49,309 nucleotides of DNA from Oceanobacillus luteolus (GCF_023715655.1 NZ_JAMBON010000027.1:1-49309), one strand, 5' to 3'. Positions 1 to 9,460 are shown, counted from the first letter of the stretch. Numbers and translations are program-made. The notes: generated by a model from the letters alone, not told the origin.

Positions 1-202
1 CTCAAGTCTAATTGTATATTGTAAAAAAAATGAATGGAGCCACCTTTAGTTGGGTATTTACTTTTTTGGCTCTAATAGAAAAAAGATTAAAACTGAAAAT
101 TCTGGTATTATTTATGCAACGCTAGTGGTATCACATATATTAAATGGAATCAAAGTGCCCTAAAGCCACACTTGTGTCAATAAGTAACTTTACCACCAAA
201 GT

Positions 203-254
203 AAAAATCAGTTTGCACCAAACCAAATGTTGTTTGGCACAAACTGATTTTGTT
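203..254 (-). terminator. Terminator of the sucrose operon
   Basis: An inverted repeat lies just downstream of the fructokinase stop codon. AAAATCAGTTTG pairs with CAAACTGATTTT, and an inner CCAAAC pairs with GTTTGG. On the minus strand the stem is followed by a T run, as expected for an intrinsic terminator. T-rich sequence also follows on the plus strand, so it may work both ways. I see no gene in bases 1-200. Confidence 0.75.
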
Positions 255-278
255 TCCTAACCCAGCTACGATGAAGGT

Positions 279-1256
279 TCATACCCTATCCATAAAAGAT
301 TGTACCTCTGATAGACTAGGTAATGCTTGTATCGCCCCTTCTTTTGTAGCCACGATTGCCGCAGTAGCATGTGCAAATTTACCAATCTCCATTAATTGTT
401 CTTTCGTAAGTTGAGAGATATGCTTATCGAGTTTCGACAAACGAGATAAGAAGGCTCCGACAAAAGAATCTCCTGCTCCAGTAGTATCGATTGCTTTTAC
501 TTCATATCCCTCTACAAAAACCTCTAAATCTTTCTTATAAAAAGTAGCACCCTGCTTTCCACGAGTCACAATGAGCAAGGAGATCGGTTGCTCCAAAAGG
601 TACTGTATCGCTGCTTCTTCCGATTCCAATCCCGTTATAAAGGCAAGTTCATCATCACTTACCTTCAGCAGGTCTGAATAAGGAAGGAACTGCTGGATGG
701 TCTGTTGATAAGCAGCCAAATCATCCCATAAACTTTTACGAACGTTAGGATCAAAAGAGACAATGCCCCCGGCTTTCTTAATTTTACGGATTACTTCGTG
801 ATGAGCATACTTTACGTCTGCTTCAACCAAATCGACCGAGCAGAAATGTAAGATATCCATTGGTTTAAATGAGATACCTTTCACATCTTCCGGACTCAAC
901 AACATATCAGCACTTGGTTTTCGATAAAATACAAACTCCCTCTCCCCATCATCCTTTAGTGCGACAAAGGCAAGTGCGGTATTTGCTTGATTTGTATGCT
1001 GCATATGACTTACATCTACCCCGATAGCAGCCAAGGTGCCCCTTAAATAATATCCAAAATGATCTTCACCAACTTGTCCGATAAAGCTGCTTTCTCCTCC
1101 AAGTTTAGCGACCGCAGCAGCAACGTTTGCTGGTGCCCCTCCTGGCATTTTTTTAAAACTGACAACCTCATCAATCGGTACGCCGATTTCATGAGGAATG
1201 AAATCTATAAGCGCTTCACCTATCGTATAGACTTTTCTCATATCTACTTTCAACAT
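279..1256 (-). CDS. scrK: Fructokinase (PfkB-family sugar kinase)
   Basis: This kinase phosphorylates the free fructose released when sucrose-6-phosphate is hydrolysed, giving fructose-6-phosphate in the cytoplasm. The 325-residue protein has the PfkB N-terminal motif GGAPANVAAA (residues 39-48) and the C-terminal motif DTTGAGDSF (257-265), with D263 as the likely catalytic base. Length is normal for the family. It is the last gene of the minus-strand sucrose operon, 11 bases after the EIIA gene, and a terminator follows it. The ATG at 1256 has AAGGA just upstream; an ATG five codons later (1241) is the alternative. Operon context makes fructokinase the best call over other PfkB sugar kinases. 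Confidence 0.9.
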   Translation of the reverse strand: MLKVDMRKVYTIGEALIDFIPHEIGVPIDEVVSFKKMPGGAPANVAAAVAKLGGESSFIGQVGEDHFGYYLRGTLAAIGVDVSHMQHTNQANTALAFVALKDDGEREFVFYRKPSADMLLSPEDVKGISFKPMDILHFCSVDLVEADVKYAHHEVIRKIKKAGGIVSFDPNVRKSLWDDLAAYQQTIQQFLPYSDLLKVSDDELAFITGLESEEAAIQYLLEQPISLLIVTRGKQGATFYKKDLEVFVEGYEVKAIDTTGAGDSFVGAFLSRLSKLDKHISQLTKEQLMEIGKFAHATAAIVATKEGAIQALPSLSEVQSFMDRV

Positions 1257-1267
1257 CCATTCCTTAA

Positions 1268-1759
1268 TTATTTTCTAACGAAGAGGATTTCTTGTTCTCC
1301 CGCTTTCACTTGCTTTTCGGATTTCTTCTCTATTTCACTCATTTCATCACTGTTGGTAATAATAATTGGAGTGATTGCGCTACTGGCTTTTTCTTCAATT
1401 ATATTCAAATCCACCTGCATAAGCGGATCTCCCTGTTTCACCCTATCACCTTTTGCCACATTTACCGTAAAGCCTTCTCCTTGCAAACTTACCGTTTCAA
1501 TTCCAATGTGTATTAATATTTGTGCATCATTGTCACCAAGTATTCCAATTGCATGTTTTGTTGGAAACACTTGAATGATTTCTCCATTCACAGGTGATAC
1601 AACTGTTCCATCCGTCGGTATTACCGCTATACCATCCCCCATCATTTTTTGTGAAAATACTGGGTCTGGAACTTCCTCTAATGAGATAACCTCTCCACTC
1701 ATTGGTGTGACAAGGGAGATTTCTTTGACTTCTTGTTTCTTAAATAATCTTCCAAACAT
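1268..1759 (-). CDS. PTS glucose-type EIIA domain protein
   Basis: A 163-residue single-domain EIIA of the glucose (Crr) family passes phosphate from HPr to an EIIB domain. The paired active-site histidines are visible: H69 in FPTKHAIG and H84 in ILIHIGIETV. The latter is the phospho-acceptor position by comparison with the family. The gene lies between scrB and scrK with short gaps of 15 and 11 bases, and an AGGGTG ribosome site precedes the ATG. The neighbouring sucrose permease has only B and C domains, so this protein probably supplies its missing A domain. That pairing is an inference from context. Confidence 0.88.
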   Translation of the reverse strand: MFGRLFKKQEVKEISLVTPMSGEVISLEEVPDPVFSQKMMGDGIAVIPTDGTVVSPVNGEIIQVFPTKHAIGILGDNDAQILIHIGIETVSLQGEGFTVNVAKGDRVKQGDPLMQVDLNIIEEKASSAITPIIITNSDEMSEIEKKSEKQVKAGEQEILFVRK

Positions 1760-1774
1760 CCTTTCACCCTCTCA

Positions 1775-3235
1775 TTAATATTCTGTTACTTTCTTTAAAT
1801 TCCATTTCGTTACATCGAGTTTAACTTGCCCTTCCTCTGCATGAAAGTATATCTCTTCTCTATTCAAGTCATGGAAAACACGCGAAGTGAAGACTTCTTC
1901 CCCATCATTAAGAAAAATCTCAACAGACGAGGTGTCCTTGAAGATGCGAATCGATTCCAGTTCTTCCAAGGTGCATTGCCTTATCTCTTTACCTTCTCCG
2001 GAAAATTTCAATCGAGTAAACGTTGCAATCTTTTTTTCTATATTATAATGAAAACTACTTTCTCCAAAATGAATGGAAAACTCTTTTGCTTGAAATGCAT
2101 GGACGTCTACTTTGACTTCAAATACGCTACCATGCACTTTTGGGAGAAGCAGTTCATCCTCTGTCACGACGACCGCCACGTGTCGGACTTCTTCTTGACG
2201 TAATTTCTCCAGTTCCTTAACAGGTTTTTGTATTAATCTCCCACTTTTCCATTCCAGTACTCTAGGAAGAGTAAGGCAGTGAATCCACCCATTATTTTCA
2301 GTAGGTTGTATACTCCCGATTTCTTCTGCGTTTCCCATCCATCCAACTAATAGTCTTCTACCATCTGGAGCTTCCGTCGTCTGGGCAGCATAAAAATCAA
2401 AGCCACGGTCCATTTCCACAAAGTCTCCATGAGAGAATGTATGCTGCTTCCAATCAACCTCTCCTGCAAAGTATCCTGACTGAAAAATATTTTGATACAA
2501 CATACCTTGAGGTGACAAGCCTTGCGGACATACTAGCAACAAATCTGCTCCATTCAGTTGAAACAAATCGGGGCATTCCCACATATATCCGAAGTCGTAA
2601 AGCTCGCCAACATCACTGCCGGCAATGGGCCCTTGAAAATTCCACTCTCTTAAATCAGGGGAAGTATATAATACTACTTGCCCTTTCTTTTCCATTGTTT
2701 GTGCGCCGAGCACCATATACCATGTATTATCCTTCCTAAAGACTTTCGGGTCACGAAAATGTCCCGTATAACCATTTGGCACATGAATGATTGGTCCTTG
2801 CTTTTCAAAATGTATACCATCCTCTGAGATTGCCAAACATTGATAAGACTCTCGTTCTCCTTGCTCATTTTTTACATTCCCCGTATAAAACAAATATAAT
2901 TTTTCTTTATTGACGATAGCACTGCCTGAATAACATCCGTTCTTGTCGTACCATTGATCTGGTGCCAAGGCAATTTCAGCCTGGTGCCAATGAACGAGAT
3001 CCTTCGAAAATACATGCCCCCAAAACTTTGCCCCATGAGTGGTAGCGAAAGGATTCCACTGATAGAATAAGTGATAATATCCATTAAAATATACAAATCC
3101 ATTTGGATCGTTCAATAATCCGACAGGCGGCATGATATGATAATCGAGTCGATAAGGATCATTCGCAACTAATAATTTCATCTCGTTGATTTTCTCTTTT
3201 GCTTGTTGTATTAATGCTTGTGATGATGATTTCAT
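1775..3235 (-). CDS. scrB: Sucrose-6-phosphate hydrolase (GH32)
   Basis: This enzyme hydrolyses the sucrose-6-phosphate delivered by the PTS into glucose-6-phosphate and fructose. It has the GH32 hallmarks in order: NDPNG with nucleophile D43, RDP at about 161-163 (transition-state stabiliser) and WECPD with acid/base E220. A C-terminal beta-sandwich follows. Length is 486 residues, usual for bacterial sucrases, and no signal peptide is present, so it is intracellular. TAGGAG sits six bases before the ATG at 3235, which is preferred over the ATG two codons earlier that abuts the SD. It follows scrA by 9 bases in the same operon. Confidence 0.94.
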   Translation of the reverse strand: MKSSSQALIQQAKEKINEMKLLVANDPYRLDYHIMPPVGLLNDPNGFVYFNGYYHLFYQWNPFATTHGAKFWGHVFSKDLVHWHQAEIALAPDQWYDKNGCYSGSAIVNKEKLYLFYTGNVKNEQGERESYQCLAISEDGIHFEKQGPIIHVPNGYTGHFRDPKVFRKDNTWYMVLGAQTMEKKGQVVLYTSPDLREWNFQGPIAGSDVGELYDFGYMWECPDLFQLNGADLLLVCPQGLSPQGMLYQNIFQSGYFAGEVDWKQHTFSHGDFVEMDRGFDFYAAQTTEAPDGRRLLVGWMGNAEEIGSIQPTENNGWIHCLTLPRVLEWKSGRLIQKPVKELEKLRQEEVRHVAVVVTEDELLLPKVHGSVFEVKVDVHAFQAKEFSIHFGESSFHYNIEKKIATFTRLKFSGEGKEIRQCTLEELESIRIFKDTSSVEIFLNDGEEVFTSRVFHDLNREEIYFHAEEGQVKLDVTKWNLKKVTEY

Positions 3236-3244
3236 TTCCATCTC

Positions 3245-4648
3245 CTATGAAACATGTTCTTTTTCCGTAATTTTATCTGAGTAGCCAAACATCCAAGTTA
3301 ACGCAAATGCAACTGCGATTGCTGTAAGGTTCACTAAAATGTAAAGGAAAAGTTGGCCATCTAAATATAATAATGTTCCTGGAATAACTGTAATCGCCAT
3401 CCCAGAACCCGCAAGATTAAGGATAGATGCTAGGAATCCACCTACACCTCCACCGATCAATCCCATTAAGAATGGCTTACCGTATCTTAAGTTAACACCA
3501 AAGATAGCTGGTTCAGTAATTCCTAAAAACGCAGAAAACGACGATGGCATGGCTAATGCTTTTAACTTTTTATGCTTTGTTTTCAAACCTACTGCCAGCG
3601 CTGCTCCACCTTGAGCCGCTACTGCTGATGTCACAATTGCGTTGTACGGATTGCTTCTTAAACTCTCCAATAATTGAATCTCCAATAAATTAAAGATATG
3701 ATGTACACCTGTAATTACAATAATTTGGTTAAAGAACCCGAGCAGAATTCCCGCCAATCCAAACGGAAGTTCTAATACAAATAATGTGATATCCAAGATG
3801 TAACTCTCCACACTGTGGAAAATCGGTCCAATGATAAACAGAGCAGCTATACTCATAAAGAGTAAGGTAAGAAATGGAGTTAAAATTAAATCCAGCGTCT
3901 CTGGAACACGCTTACGAATGGCCCGTTCTAATTTCGCTCCAATGATCCCAGCGATAAATGCCGGTAATACTGCTCCTTGATATCCTACAACTGGAATAAA
4001 ACCAAAGAACACTAGCGGGTCTGCACCAGAAGCTACACCCCATGCATTGGGCAGTTCCGGACTAACGAGCATCAACCCTAATACAATTCCGATAATTGGA
4101 GTACCGCCAAACACTCTAAATGTCGACCAAGCAATTAATGCCGGCAGAAAAATAAATGCCGTATCCGTTAAGATCTCTGTATAAAGTAAAAAATTGCTGG
4201 ATATATCATCTACCGTCAAACCAAAGATAGCTAAGACTTGTTCCTGCATCACGAGGCCGCGCAGCCCCATAAATAAACCTGTTGCAACGAGTACTGGAAT
4301 AATTGGAACGAACACATCACCAAACGTGCGTATCGCCCGTTGGAATTTACTTCCCTTCTTCGCCGCTTCTTTTGTTTGTTCCGATTTGCTAGCAGTTTTT
4401 AAGTTCATTTTTTCTATTTCCTCATAGATACGATTTACTGTACCTGTACCAAATATAACTTGATACTGTCCCGAATTGAAAAAAGCACCCTTCACTTTGT
4501 CGATCTCTTCAACTTGTTCTTTATCCACCTTGTCTTCATCTCTAATTATAAATCGCATTCGAGTGGCGCAGTGGGTAACCGATTCGATATTATCCGACCC
4601 ACCGACTGCTTCAATCAATTCTTCTGCAATCCGTTTGTTCTCTGCCAT
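3245..4648 (-). CDS. scrA: Sucrose-specific PTS permease EIIBC
   Basis: This membrane permease takes up sucrose with phosphorylation to sucrose-6-phosphate. The N-terminal EIIB domain has its phospho-cysteine at C27 in THCATRMRF. The EIIC domain has about ten membrane segments and the conserved GITEPAIFG motif. Length is 467 residues and no EIIA domain is fused, so it probably borrows phosphate from the EIIA encoded two genes downstream. It is the first gene of the operon, with AAGGAG nine bases before the ATG. Two palindromic operators and a cre site lie directly upstream. Trehalose permeases are close relatives, but adjacent scrB and scrK favour sucrose. Confidence 0.92.
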   Translation of the reverse strand: MAENKRIAEELIEAVGGSDNIESVTHCATRMRFIIRDEDKVDKEQVEEIDKVKGAFFNSGQYQVIFGTGTVNRIYEEIEKMNLKTASKSEQTKEAAKKGSKFQRAIRTFGDVFVPIIPVLVATGLFMGLRGLVMQEQVLAIFGLTVDDISSNFLLYTEILTDTAFIFLPALIAWSTFRVFGGTPIIGIVLGLMLVSPELPNAWGVASGADPLVFFGFIPVVGYQGAVLPAFIAGIIGAKLERAIRKRVPETLDLILTPFLTLLFMSIAALFIIGPIFHSVESYILDITLFVLELPFGLAGILLGFFNQIIVITGVHHIFNLLEIQLLESLRSNPYNAIVTSAVAAQGGAALAVGLKTKHKKLKALAMPSSFSAFLGITEPAIFGVNLRYGKPFLMGLIGGGVGGFLASILNLAGSGMAITVIPGTLLYLDGQLFLYILVNLTAIAVAFALTWMFGYSDKITEKEHVS

Positions 4649-4670
4649 TTCTCTACACTCTCCTTTTTAG

Positions 4671-4712
4671 GGAATCGATTCCACATGAGGGGAAAAATAT
4701 GAAATCGATTCC
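4671..4712 (-). promoter_or_regulatory. Twin palindromic operators for ScrR
   Basis: GGAATCGATTCC (4671-4682) is a perfect 12-base palindrome. GAAATCGATTCC (4701-4712) is a second copy with one difference. Their centres are 30 bp apart, close to three helical turns, just upstream of scrA. A central CG between symmetric arms is typical of LacI/GalR-family operators, and the repressor gene is adjacent. A weak ATAACA-N17-CATATT promoter would place the distal copy inside its spacer; this assignment is tentative. Confidence 0.8.
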
Positions 4713-4732
4713 ACATTGTTGTTATTTTTTTG

Positions 4733-4746
4733 TGTAATCGCTTTCT
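4733..4746 (-). promoter_or_regulatory. Catabolite response element (cre) upstream of scrA
   Basis: Read on the minus strand, AGAAAGCGATTACA matches the cre consensus TGNAARCGNWWWCA at every position except the first. It lies between the 3' end of scrR and the scrA operators. CcpA repression of sucrose uptake in the presence of glucose is the expected role. Confidence 0.65.
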
Positions 4747-4758
4747 CGTTAAGGAATA

Positions 4759-5742
4759 TTATACACTTTCACGAATTATTAGTCTATAGTCCATTACAAT
4801 TTTTTTCGCAACTTGCTGTGAATCCATTGAAGCCAATAGTTGTTTGGCAACTTCCTCCCCTGCTTTTTCATTCTCATAATCAATCGTCGTTAAGGGTGGA
4901 TTCAAGTGCTGAGACATTTCAGAATTACCAATTCCTGAGATAGCCATATCGGTAGGAATGTTGAAACCTACTTCCCTTAAATAACTCATCGCACCGATTG
5001 CCAACCGATCCGTTACAGCAAGCGTTGCTGTTGGTTTATTATTTGTCTCCAATATTTTTTGCATAGCCTCATAGCCAGAATGAATATTAAATACTCCCTT
5101 TTGAACCCATGACTGCTCCACACTTAATCCATTAGCAGCCATTTCATCAAGATAACCTCGTTTACGCTCATAACCAACAGCCCTGTCGGATTCATCTACA
5201 CCAATAAAAGCAATTTTTCTATGGCCTTTGTCAATGAAATATTTTGTCAACTCCCTTGCAGATTGATAATCATCATAAGTTACACATAGTAAACCTTCTA
5301 CTTCCTGTCCGACCACAACTACAGGAATATTTAATTTCTTTATGGCCTCTATCAGTTTTTTATCGGTATTAGTTGCTAATAGTACAATCCCATCCACTTG
5401 ATGGATTTTCAAAACTTGTAAGTACTCCATTTCCTTTTCCTTTTGATGATCCGTATTGGCCAAAAGTATTTGATAACCATGTTTAGAAAGTTCACGTCCC
5501 AATCCTGTTACAATTCTGCTAGGCGTTTCCGTTTGAATTGTCGGCAGAATCACGCCGATCACTTTCGACTTTTTTGTTCGTAAGGCCTTTGCATTCGTAC
5601 TAGGGACATAACCTGTGTCTTTTATAACTTGTTCAACACGCTTCCTCGCATCCTCACTAACATAACCTGAATTATTCAATACTCTAGACACGGTTGACCT
5701 TGAAACATTCGCCATTTCTGCTATATCCTTAATCGTTATCAT
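4759..5742 (-). CDS. scrR: LacI-family sucrose operon repressor
   Basis: A 327-residue LacI/GalR-type transcription factor. Residues 2-55 form the helix-turn-helix and hinge (ITIKDIAEMANVSRSTVSRV then VPSTNAKALR), followed by a periplasmic-binding-like sugar domain. The open frame extends 42 codons further upstream, but the family start is MITIKDIAEMA at 5742, preceded by AAGAGGG, so I use it. It is encoded in the same direction as scrA, immediately upstream of it. The twin palindromes between the two genes are its likely operators. Inducer identity (sucrose, sucrose-6-P or fructose) cannot be read from the sequence. Confidence 0.9.
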   Translation of the reverse strand: MITIKDIAEMANVSRSTVSRVLNNSGYVSEDARKRVEQVIKDTGYVPSTNAKALRTKKSKVIGVILPTIQTETPSRIVTGLGRELSKHGYQILLANTDHQKEKEMEYLQVLKIHQVDGIVLLATNTDKKLIEAIKKLNIPVVVVGQEVEGLLCVTYDDYQSARELTKYFIDKGHRKIAFIGVDESDRAVGYERKRGYLDEMAANGLSVEQSWVQKGVFNIHSGYEAMQKILETNNKPTATLAVTDRLAIGAMSYLREVGFNIPTDMAISGIGNSEMSQHLNPPLTTIDYENEKAGEEVAKQLLASMDSQQVAKKIVMDYRLIIRESV

Positions 5743-5865
5743 TCCAAGCCCTCTTCTCCGTACAAATCGTTCATTTTCAAACCATATTATAGCATGAAAC
5801 CCTCTCTGTTTATAGAATATTACATCTACTGTATGAATTATAGTAGTAGATTTACTAAACTTAAC

Positions 5866-5915
5866 CAAAAGAAAAGCACCTCTAAATCATAGATAATATC
5901 TATAATATAGGGTGC
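5866..5915 (-). terminator. Terminator after srtB
   Basis: On the minus strand GCACC pairs with GGTGC across an inner ATAGAT/ATCTAT stem, and TTTTCTTTT follows. It sits 27 bases past the srtB stop codon and would separate the heme locus from scrR. Confidence 0.7.
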
Positions 5916-5941
5916 AGTTCAGCTCTGATTGTCTCTCTTCT

Positions 5942-6736
5942 TTATTTTTCGGCTGCATGCAACGAACTTGGATCCATCTTTGTGAGTTTCGCGTGAACTA
6001 CGAATCTACCTTTATGTTTATCCAGTTGATAATCACAAGTGGATAGGGTGAGTATGTGATCATCGGCACTTACTTCTACATCAGTCTCATAAAGTGCGCG
6101 CTCATCAATTTCATCCAGTAACAGCTCAAAATTTTCATCGCCGGTAAAATCCGTTTGTATATAGTTGAAATCGGTCGTTGTATTATAAACAGCGAAAATT
6201 TCCGCTTCATAACTTTCGTATAACGTATCAAAGGTAAATGTTTTATGTTCCTCGTAAAATTCCTTATCTTCGAAATACGTTAATCCTTCAAACATGGATT
6301 GATCCTTCGTGCGATGGCCGTAAACAATCGTATTACGTCCTAAAGAAGTTACATCATTCCGGAAATCCATAAAGATGCTGCCGAGGATATTATAATCCTT
6401 GTAAAAGTCACGTCGTAAGTAATCATTATTATTTTCTGCTTGTAAAATTGGATAATCAATCTTCGTTCCATCGATTGTTATCCAACCAACAAGTTCATCA
6501 TTTTCACCAAGTAAAATATCGAAACCAGAACGCACTTTCAGCTCATCACCATCATTATCGGCAAATTCTGTGACACCTCCCCCTTGGTAGAAGGTTTCTT
6601 GTAGATCATTCATCGTTTGTTTATTGTTCTGGTAATCAAGAAATGTACTGATTAAACCATGTGCTGCATATACGAAAACACCGACACAAACTAAAGTAAA
6701 CACAACGGATAGTACGCGTTTTATTTTGTTCTTCAT
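5942..6736 (-). CDS. srtB: Class B sortase
   Basis: This membrane transpeptidase cleaves NPxTG-type signals and links the protein to peptidoglycan. The 264-residue product has an N-terminal signal-anchor (about 8-28) and the sortase beta-barrel with H141 (YGHRT), C234 (TLSTCDY) and R244 (GRFVV), the full catalytic triad. GGGGTG six bases before the ATG at 6736 decides the start; an upstream in-frame TTG at 6754 has a poorer site. It is the last gene of the heme importer block, and both nearby NEAT proteins end in NPKTG, so they are its probable substrates. Confidence 0.93.
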   Translation of the reverse strand: MKNKIKRVLSVVFTLVCVGVFVYAAHGLISTFLDYQNNKQTMNDLQETFYQGGGVTEFADNDGDELKVRSGFDILLGENDELVGWITIDGTKIDYPILQAENNNDYLRRDFYKDYNILGSIFMDFRNDVTSLGRNTIVYGHRTKDQSMFEGLTYFEDKEFYEEHKTFTFDTLYESYEAEIFAVYNTTTDFNYIQTDFTGDENFELLLDEIDERALYETDVEVSADDHILTLSTCDYQLDKHKGRFVVHAKLTKMDPSSLHAAEK

Positions 6737-6758
6737 CCACTTCACCCCATCCAAGTTC

Positions 6759-7529
6759 CTATATACCTATTGGCACCATATACATTCCAAGTTCTGGATC
6801 TTGTTTTATAACAACATTCACATTATAAACTTCCTGCATTAATTGAACTGTAATGATTTCTTCCGGTACGCCATGTGCAATGATTTCTCCATCTTTCATC
6901 GTGATAATCTCATGACTATATTGAATCGCCTGGTTGATATCATGAAGCACCATGACGATGGTTAAGTTCTCTTCCTCACAGAGCTCCTTCACTAACTCCA
7001 TAATTTCATATTGGTAAAATATATCCAAGTTCGAGGTTGGTTCATCTAAAAATAGATATGGTGTATCTTGCGCTAATGCCATCGCAATCCATACCCGCTG
7101 CTGCTGTCCACCAGAGAGAGCATCCATTGGAGTATGGCGCCTTTCATAAAGTCCAACCCGTTCCAATGCCCATTTAACTTTTGCATCGTCCTCTTCTCCA
7201 TGTTGATTGAATGGTTTCTTATGAGGCAAACGGCCATAATAGACGAGTTTTTCAACCGTCATATCATGTGGTGCGCTATTTTGCTGGTGAACAACACCAA
7301 GTTTTTTCGCAAGTTCCTTTGGCTTATACTTGTCAATGGTTTTTCCTTCAAGAATGACACTTCCCTGTTGTGGTGCCAAATTATTCGTCAAAACACCTAA
7401 CAATGTGGATTTACCAGAACCATTTGGACCGAGTATCGTTGTTATTTTCCCAATCGCAATCTCTGCAGCAATGTTGTGCAATCTTTTTATGTTGTCTTGG
7501 TAAGCAAAGGTTATATCTTTAATTTCCAT
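6759..7529 (-). CDS. ABC transporter ATPase, heme/siderophore (FecCD) type
   Basis: ATP-hydrolysing subunit of an iron-complex importer. It shows Walker A GPNGSGKST, signature LSGGQQQRVWIAMAL and Walker B LFLDEPTSNLD in the usual order, with the length (256 residues) normal for FhuC/FecE-like subunits. The preferred ATG at 7529 overlaps the end of the permease gene by 11 bases; an in-frame GTG at 7541 is possible because the ribosome site is weak for both. It is encoded between the permease and srtB, which fits the isd-type order seen in Bacillus. Heme as substrate is inferred from the NEAT and sortase neighbours. Confidence 0.9.
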   Translation of the reverse strand: MEIKDITFAYQDNIKRLHNIAAEIAIGKITTILGPNGSGKSTLLGVLTNNLAPQQGSVILEGKTIDKYKPKELAKKLGVVHQQNSAPHDMTVEKLVYYGRLPHKKPFNQHGEEDDAKVKWALERVGLYERRHTPMDALSGGQQQRVWIAMALAQDTPYLFLDEPTSNLDIFYQYEIMELVKELCEEENLTIVMVLHDINQAIQYSHEIITMKDGEIIAHGVPEEIITVQLMQEVYNVNVVIKQDPELGMYMVPIGI

Positions 7530-8502
7530 AAATGCGATCACTCTTTCTAAGTAGGAATATCAAGAAAGGTCCACCTATGACTGCCATAATAATCGATGCA
7601 GGTATTTCGATTGGTGAGAGAATCGTTCTTCCTATTGTATCTGCCACTAGTACAAGCAGCGCTCCAGCAATTGCAGAAAATGGAATCAGGAGTTTATGGT
7701 CGTTACCTACAAGAATCCTACCGATGTGCGGAATAATAAGTCCGACGAACGCAAACATACCAGCCACCGCAGTCGCAACCGATGCAAGTAAAACAGCAAT
7801 GAGTGAAATGACAAGTCGTGCACGATTGACTTGAAATCCTAGATTGCGTAATGTTTTATCCCTTAACCCGAGATGGTTGCACCAGGAATACACGAGCAAA
7901 CTTAGTAGAAGACCAATCGAACCATATAGCAAAATAATCTGGACGTCATTCCATGTTTTCATCGTAAGAGTCGAGGTCGTAACCGATATTCCCGACATCA
8001 TACTGCTTGCATTCATTGAAGAGAGTAATTGGCTCAGCCCTGTAAAGATCGCATTGACTGCCACCCCGATTAAAATCATTCGTAAAGGATCAAGGCCGGA
8101 TTTCCAGGCAAACATGTAGACTAGTAAAAAGGCTACCGCACCACCGAAGAATGAAAATAACGGTGTGTAGAAAAAGAGCGTTGGAAAAAATGTAATCATT
8201 AGTATGGAAGCAAACCCTGCACCAGATGCCACACCAATAATACCTGGCTCCGCTAGTGGATTGCGCATTACCGCTTGCAGAAGGACACCAGAAACAGAAA
8301 GACATGCACCAGCAAATAACGCAATGATGATCCTTGGTAAACGCAGGTCTTTTATAATTTCCACATTTTCATTTATACCTGTAAATAATCCTGCAATCAG
8401 CTCTCCCATACCTACTTCAATACTTCCAGTAATCATTGAATAAAGACTTACGAAAAGAAGTAAGATAGTGACTGCTATGAAACTAAGTAACTTTTTTGTC
8501 AT
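7519..8502 (-). CDS. isdF: FecCD-family heme/iron permease
   Basis: Integral membrane subunit of an iron-complex ABC importer, 327 residues with nine to ten predicted helices. The family motif LRLPRIIIALFAGACLSVSG (about 53-72) and the segment MRNPLAEPGIIG are typical of BtuC/FecCD permeases. AGAGGTT precedes the ATG at 8502. It lies 22 bases after the binding lipoprotein and overlaps the ATPase gene, so the three subunits are translationally linked. Assignment to heme rather than a siderophore rests on the adjoining NEAT proteins and sortase B. Confidence 0.87.
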   Translation of the reverse strand: MTKKLLSFIAVTILLLFVSLYSMITGSIEVGMGELIAGLFTGINENVEIIKDLRLPRIIIALFAGACLSVSGVLLQAVMRNPLAEPGIIGVASGAGFASILMITFFPTLFFYTPLFSFFGGAVAFLLVYMFAWKSGLDPLRMILIGVAVNAIFTGLSQLLSSMNASSMMSGISVTTSTLTMKTWNDVQIILLYGSIGLLLSLLVYSWCNHLGLRDKTLRNLGFQVNRARLVISLIAVLLASVATAVAGMFAFVGLIIPHIGRILVGNDHKLLIPFSAIAGALLVLVADTIGRTILSPIEIPASIIMAVIGGPFLIFLLRKSDRIYGN

Positions 8503-8524
8503 CTGTACAACCTCTTTCGTAATT

Positions 8525-9460
8525 CTAATGAGCTAATTCCGGATAAAGGATTCCAACGAGCTCATCAAGGGCCTCAACAGCAGCTAGATTCGCAGTCGTC
8601 CCAAAGCGTGTCTCTTCCAAGTCATAGACTCGGTCATTTTGTACAGCTTTGAAATGACTCCAAATATCATTTGTTTGAAACTCTTGGTCAAACATTGCCA
8701 CTACTTCTTCCGGCATACCGTGGGCCATACGTAAAATAATATCTGCATCTGTTTGTTGCAACGTTTCTGTATTGGCAGAAATATATTCTAAATCACTGTC
8801 AATCGCATTTGTGCCCCCAGCACGGCGTACTAAGTCACCGACATAGGAATTCTCCGTTGCAACTAAATAACTTCCCGGAACTCCTAAAAGGATAAGTACC
8901 TTTGGAGATTCTTGATCATCAATTTCCGCTTCTATTTCAGAAAGCTTTGCTTCAAAGTCTACCACTAATGCTTCCGCTTGTTCATTTCGGTCGTATCTTT
9001 CTCCAAGAGAGCGGATTTCTTCGTACATGCTCTCCACACTTTCCAGGTTCATATACGTTGCCGGGATATCAGCTTCAGTAAACGGTTCTTCCACATAATC
9101 CGTAAGCGTCGTAACCGTAAGAACCTCCGTTGGTTTCAAAGAACGGATCATCTCCAAATCTGGACTCATAGCCATACCAACTTCTGGCAGTCCATGATAA
9201 CGTTCCGGCAAATCCTTGTAACTGGATGGCACACCGACGAGATCTAGCTCTAATGCATCCGCTATTTCTACTAATGCTACAGTCGTCGCGATGATATTCC
9301 CGTCTGTTTCGAGTGCTGTTACTTCTATATCGCTCGCCTCTTCTGATGTTTCAGATTCAGAGTCTGTAGCAGCTGCATCAGTGGAACTATCATCTGAGCC
9401 ACAAGCCGCTAATATAAGTAATAAAATTAGGATGGATAATACAAATAATTTATTTTTCAT
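8525..9460 (-). CDS. isdE: Heme/iron-binding lipoprotein (IsdE-like)
   Basis: Extracellular substrate-binding protein of the importer, 311 residues. A lipoprotein signal ends in LILAAC, with lipid-modified Cys at 20, followed by a Ser/Asp/Glu-rich linker. The rest matches the class III periplasmic-binding fold used for siderophores and heme (Pfam Peripla_BP_2 type). The start at 9460 has AGAGGTG eight bases upstream; the frame continues 14 codons further but would misplace the signal peptide. It is first in the importer block, after a terminator that separates it from the NEAT genes. Heme specificity is inferred from context. Confidence 0.86.
   Translation of the reverse strand: MKNKLFVLSILILLLILAACGSDDSSTDAAATDSESETSEEASDIEVTALETDGNIIATTVALVEIADALELDLVGVPSSYKDLPERYHGLPEVGMAMSPDLEMIRSLKPTEVLTVTTLTDYVEEPFTEADIPATYMNLESVESMYEEIRSLGERYDRNEQAEALVVDFEAKLSEIEAEIDDQESPKVLILLGVPGSYLVATENSYVGDLVRRAGGTNAIDSDLEYISANTETLQQTDADIILRMAHGMPEEVVAMFDQEFQTNDIWSHFKAVQNDRVYDLEETRFGTTANLAAVEALDELVGILYPELAH

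Noticed and set aside
1..200. Terminator-like GAGCC/GGCTC pair near 37-75
   Set aside because: The loop exceeds 20 bases and no gene end is visible in the window to go with it.
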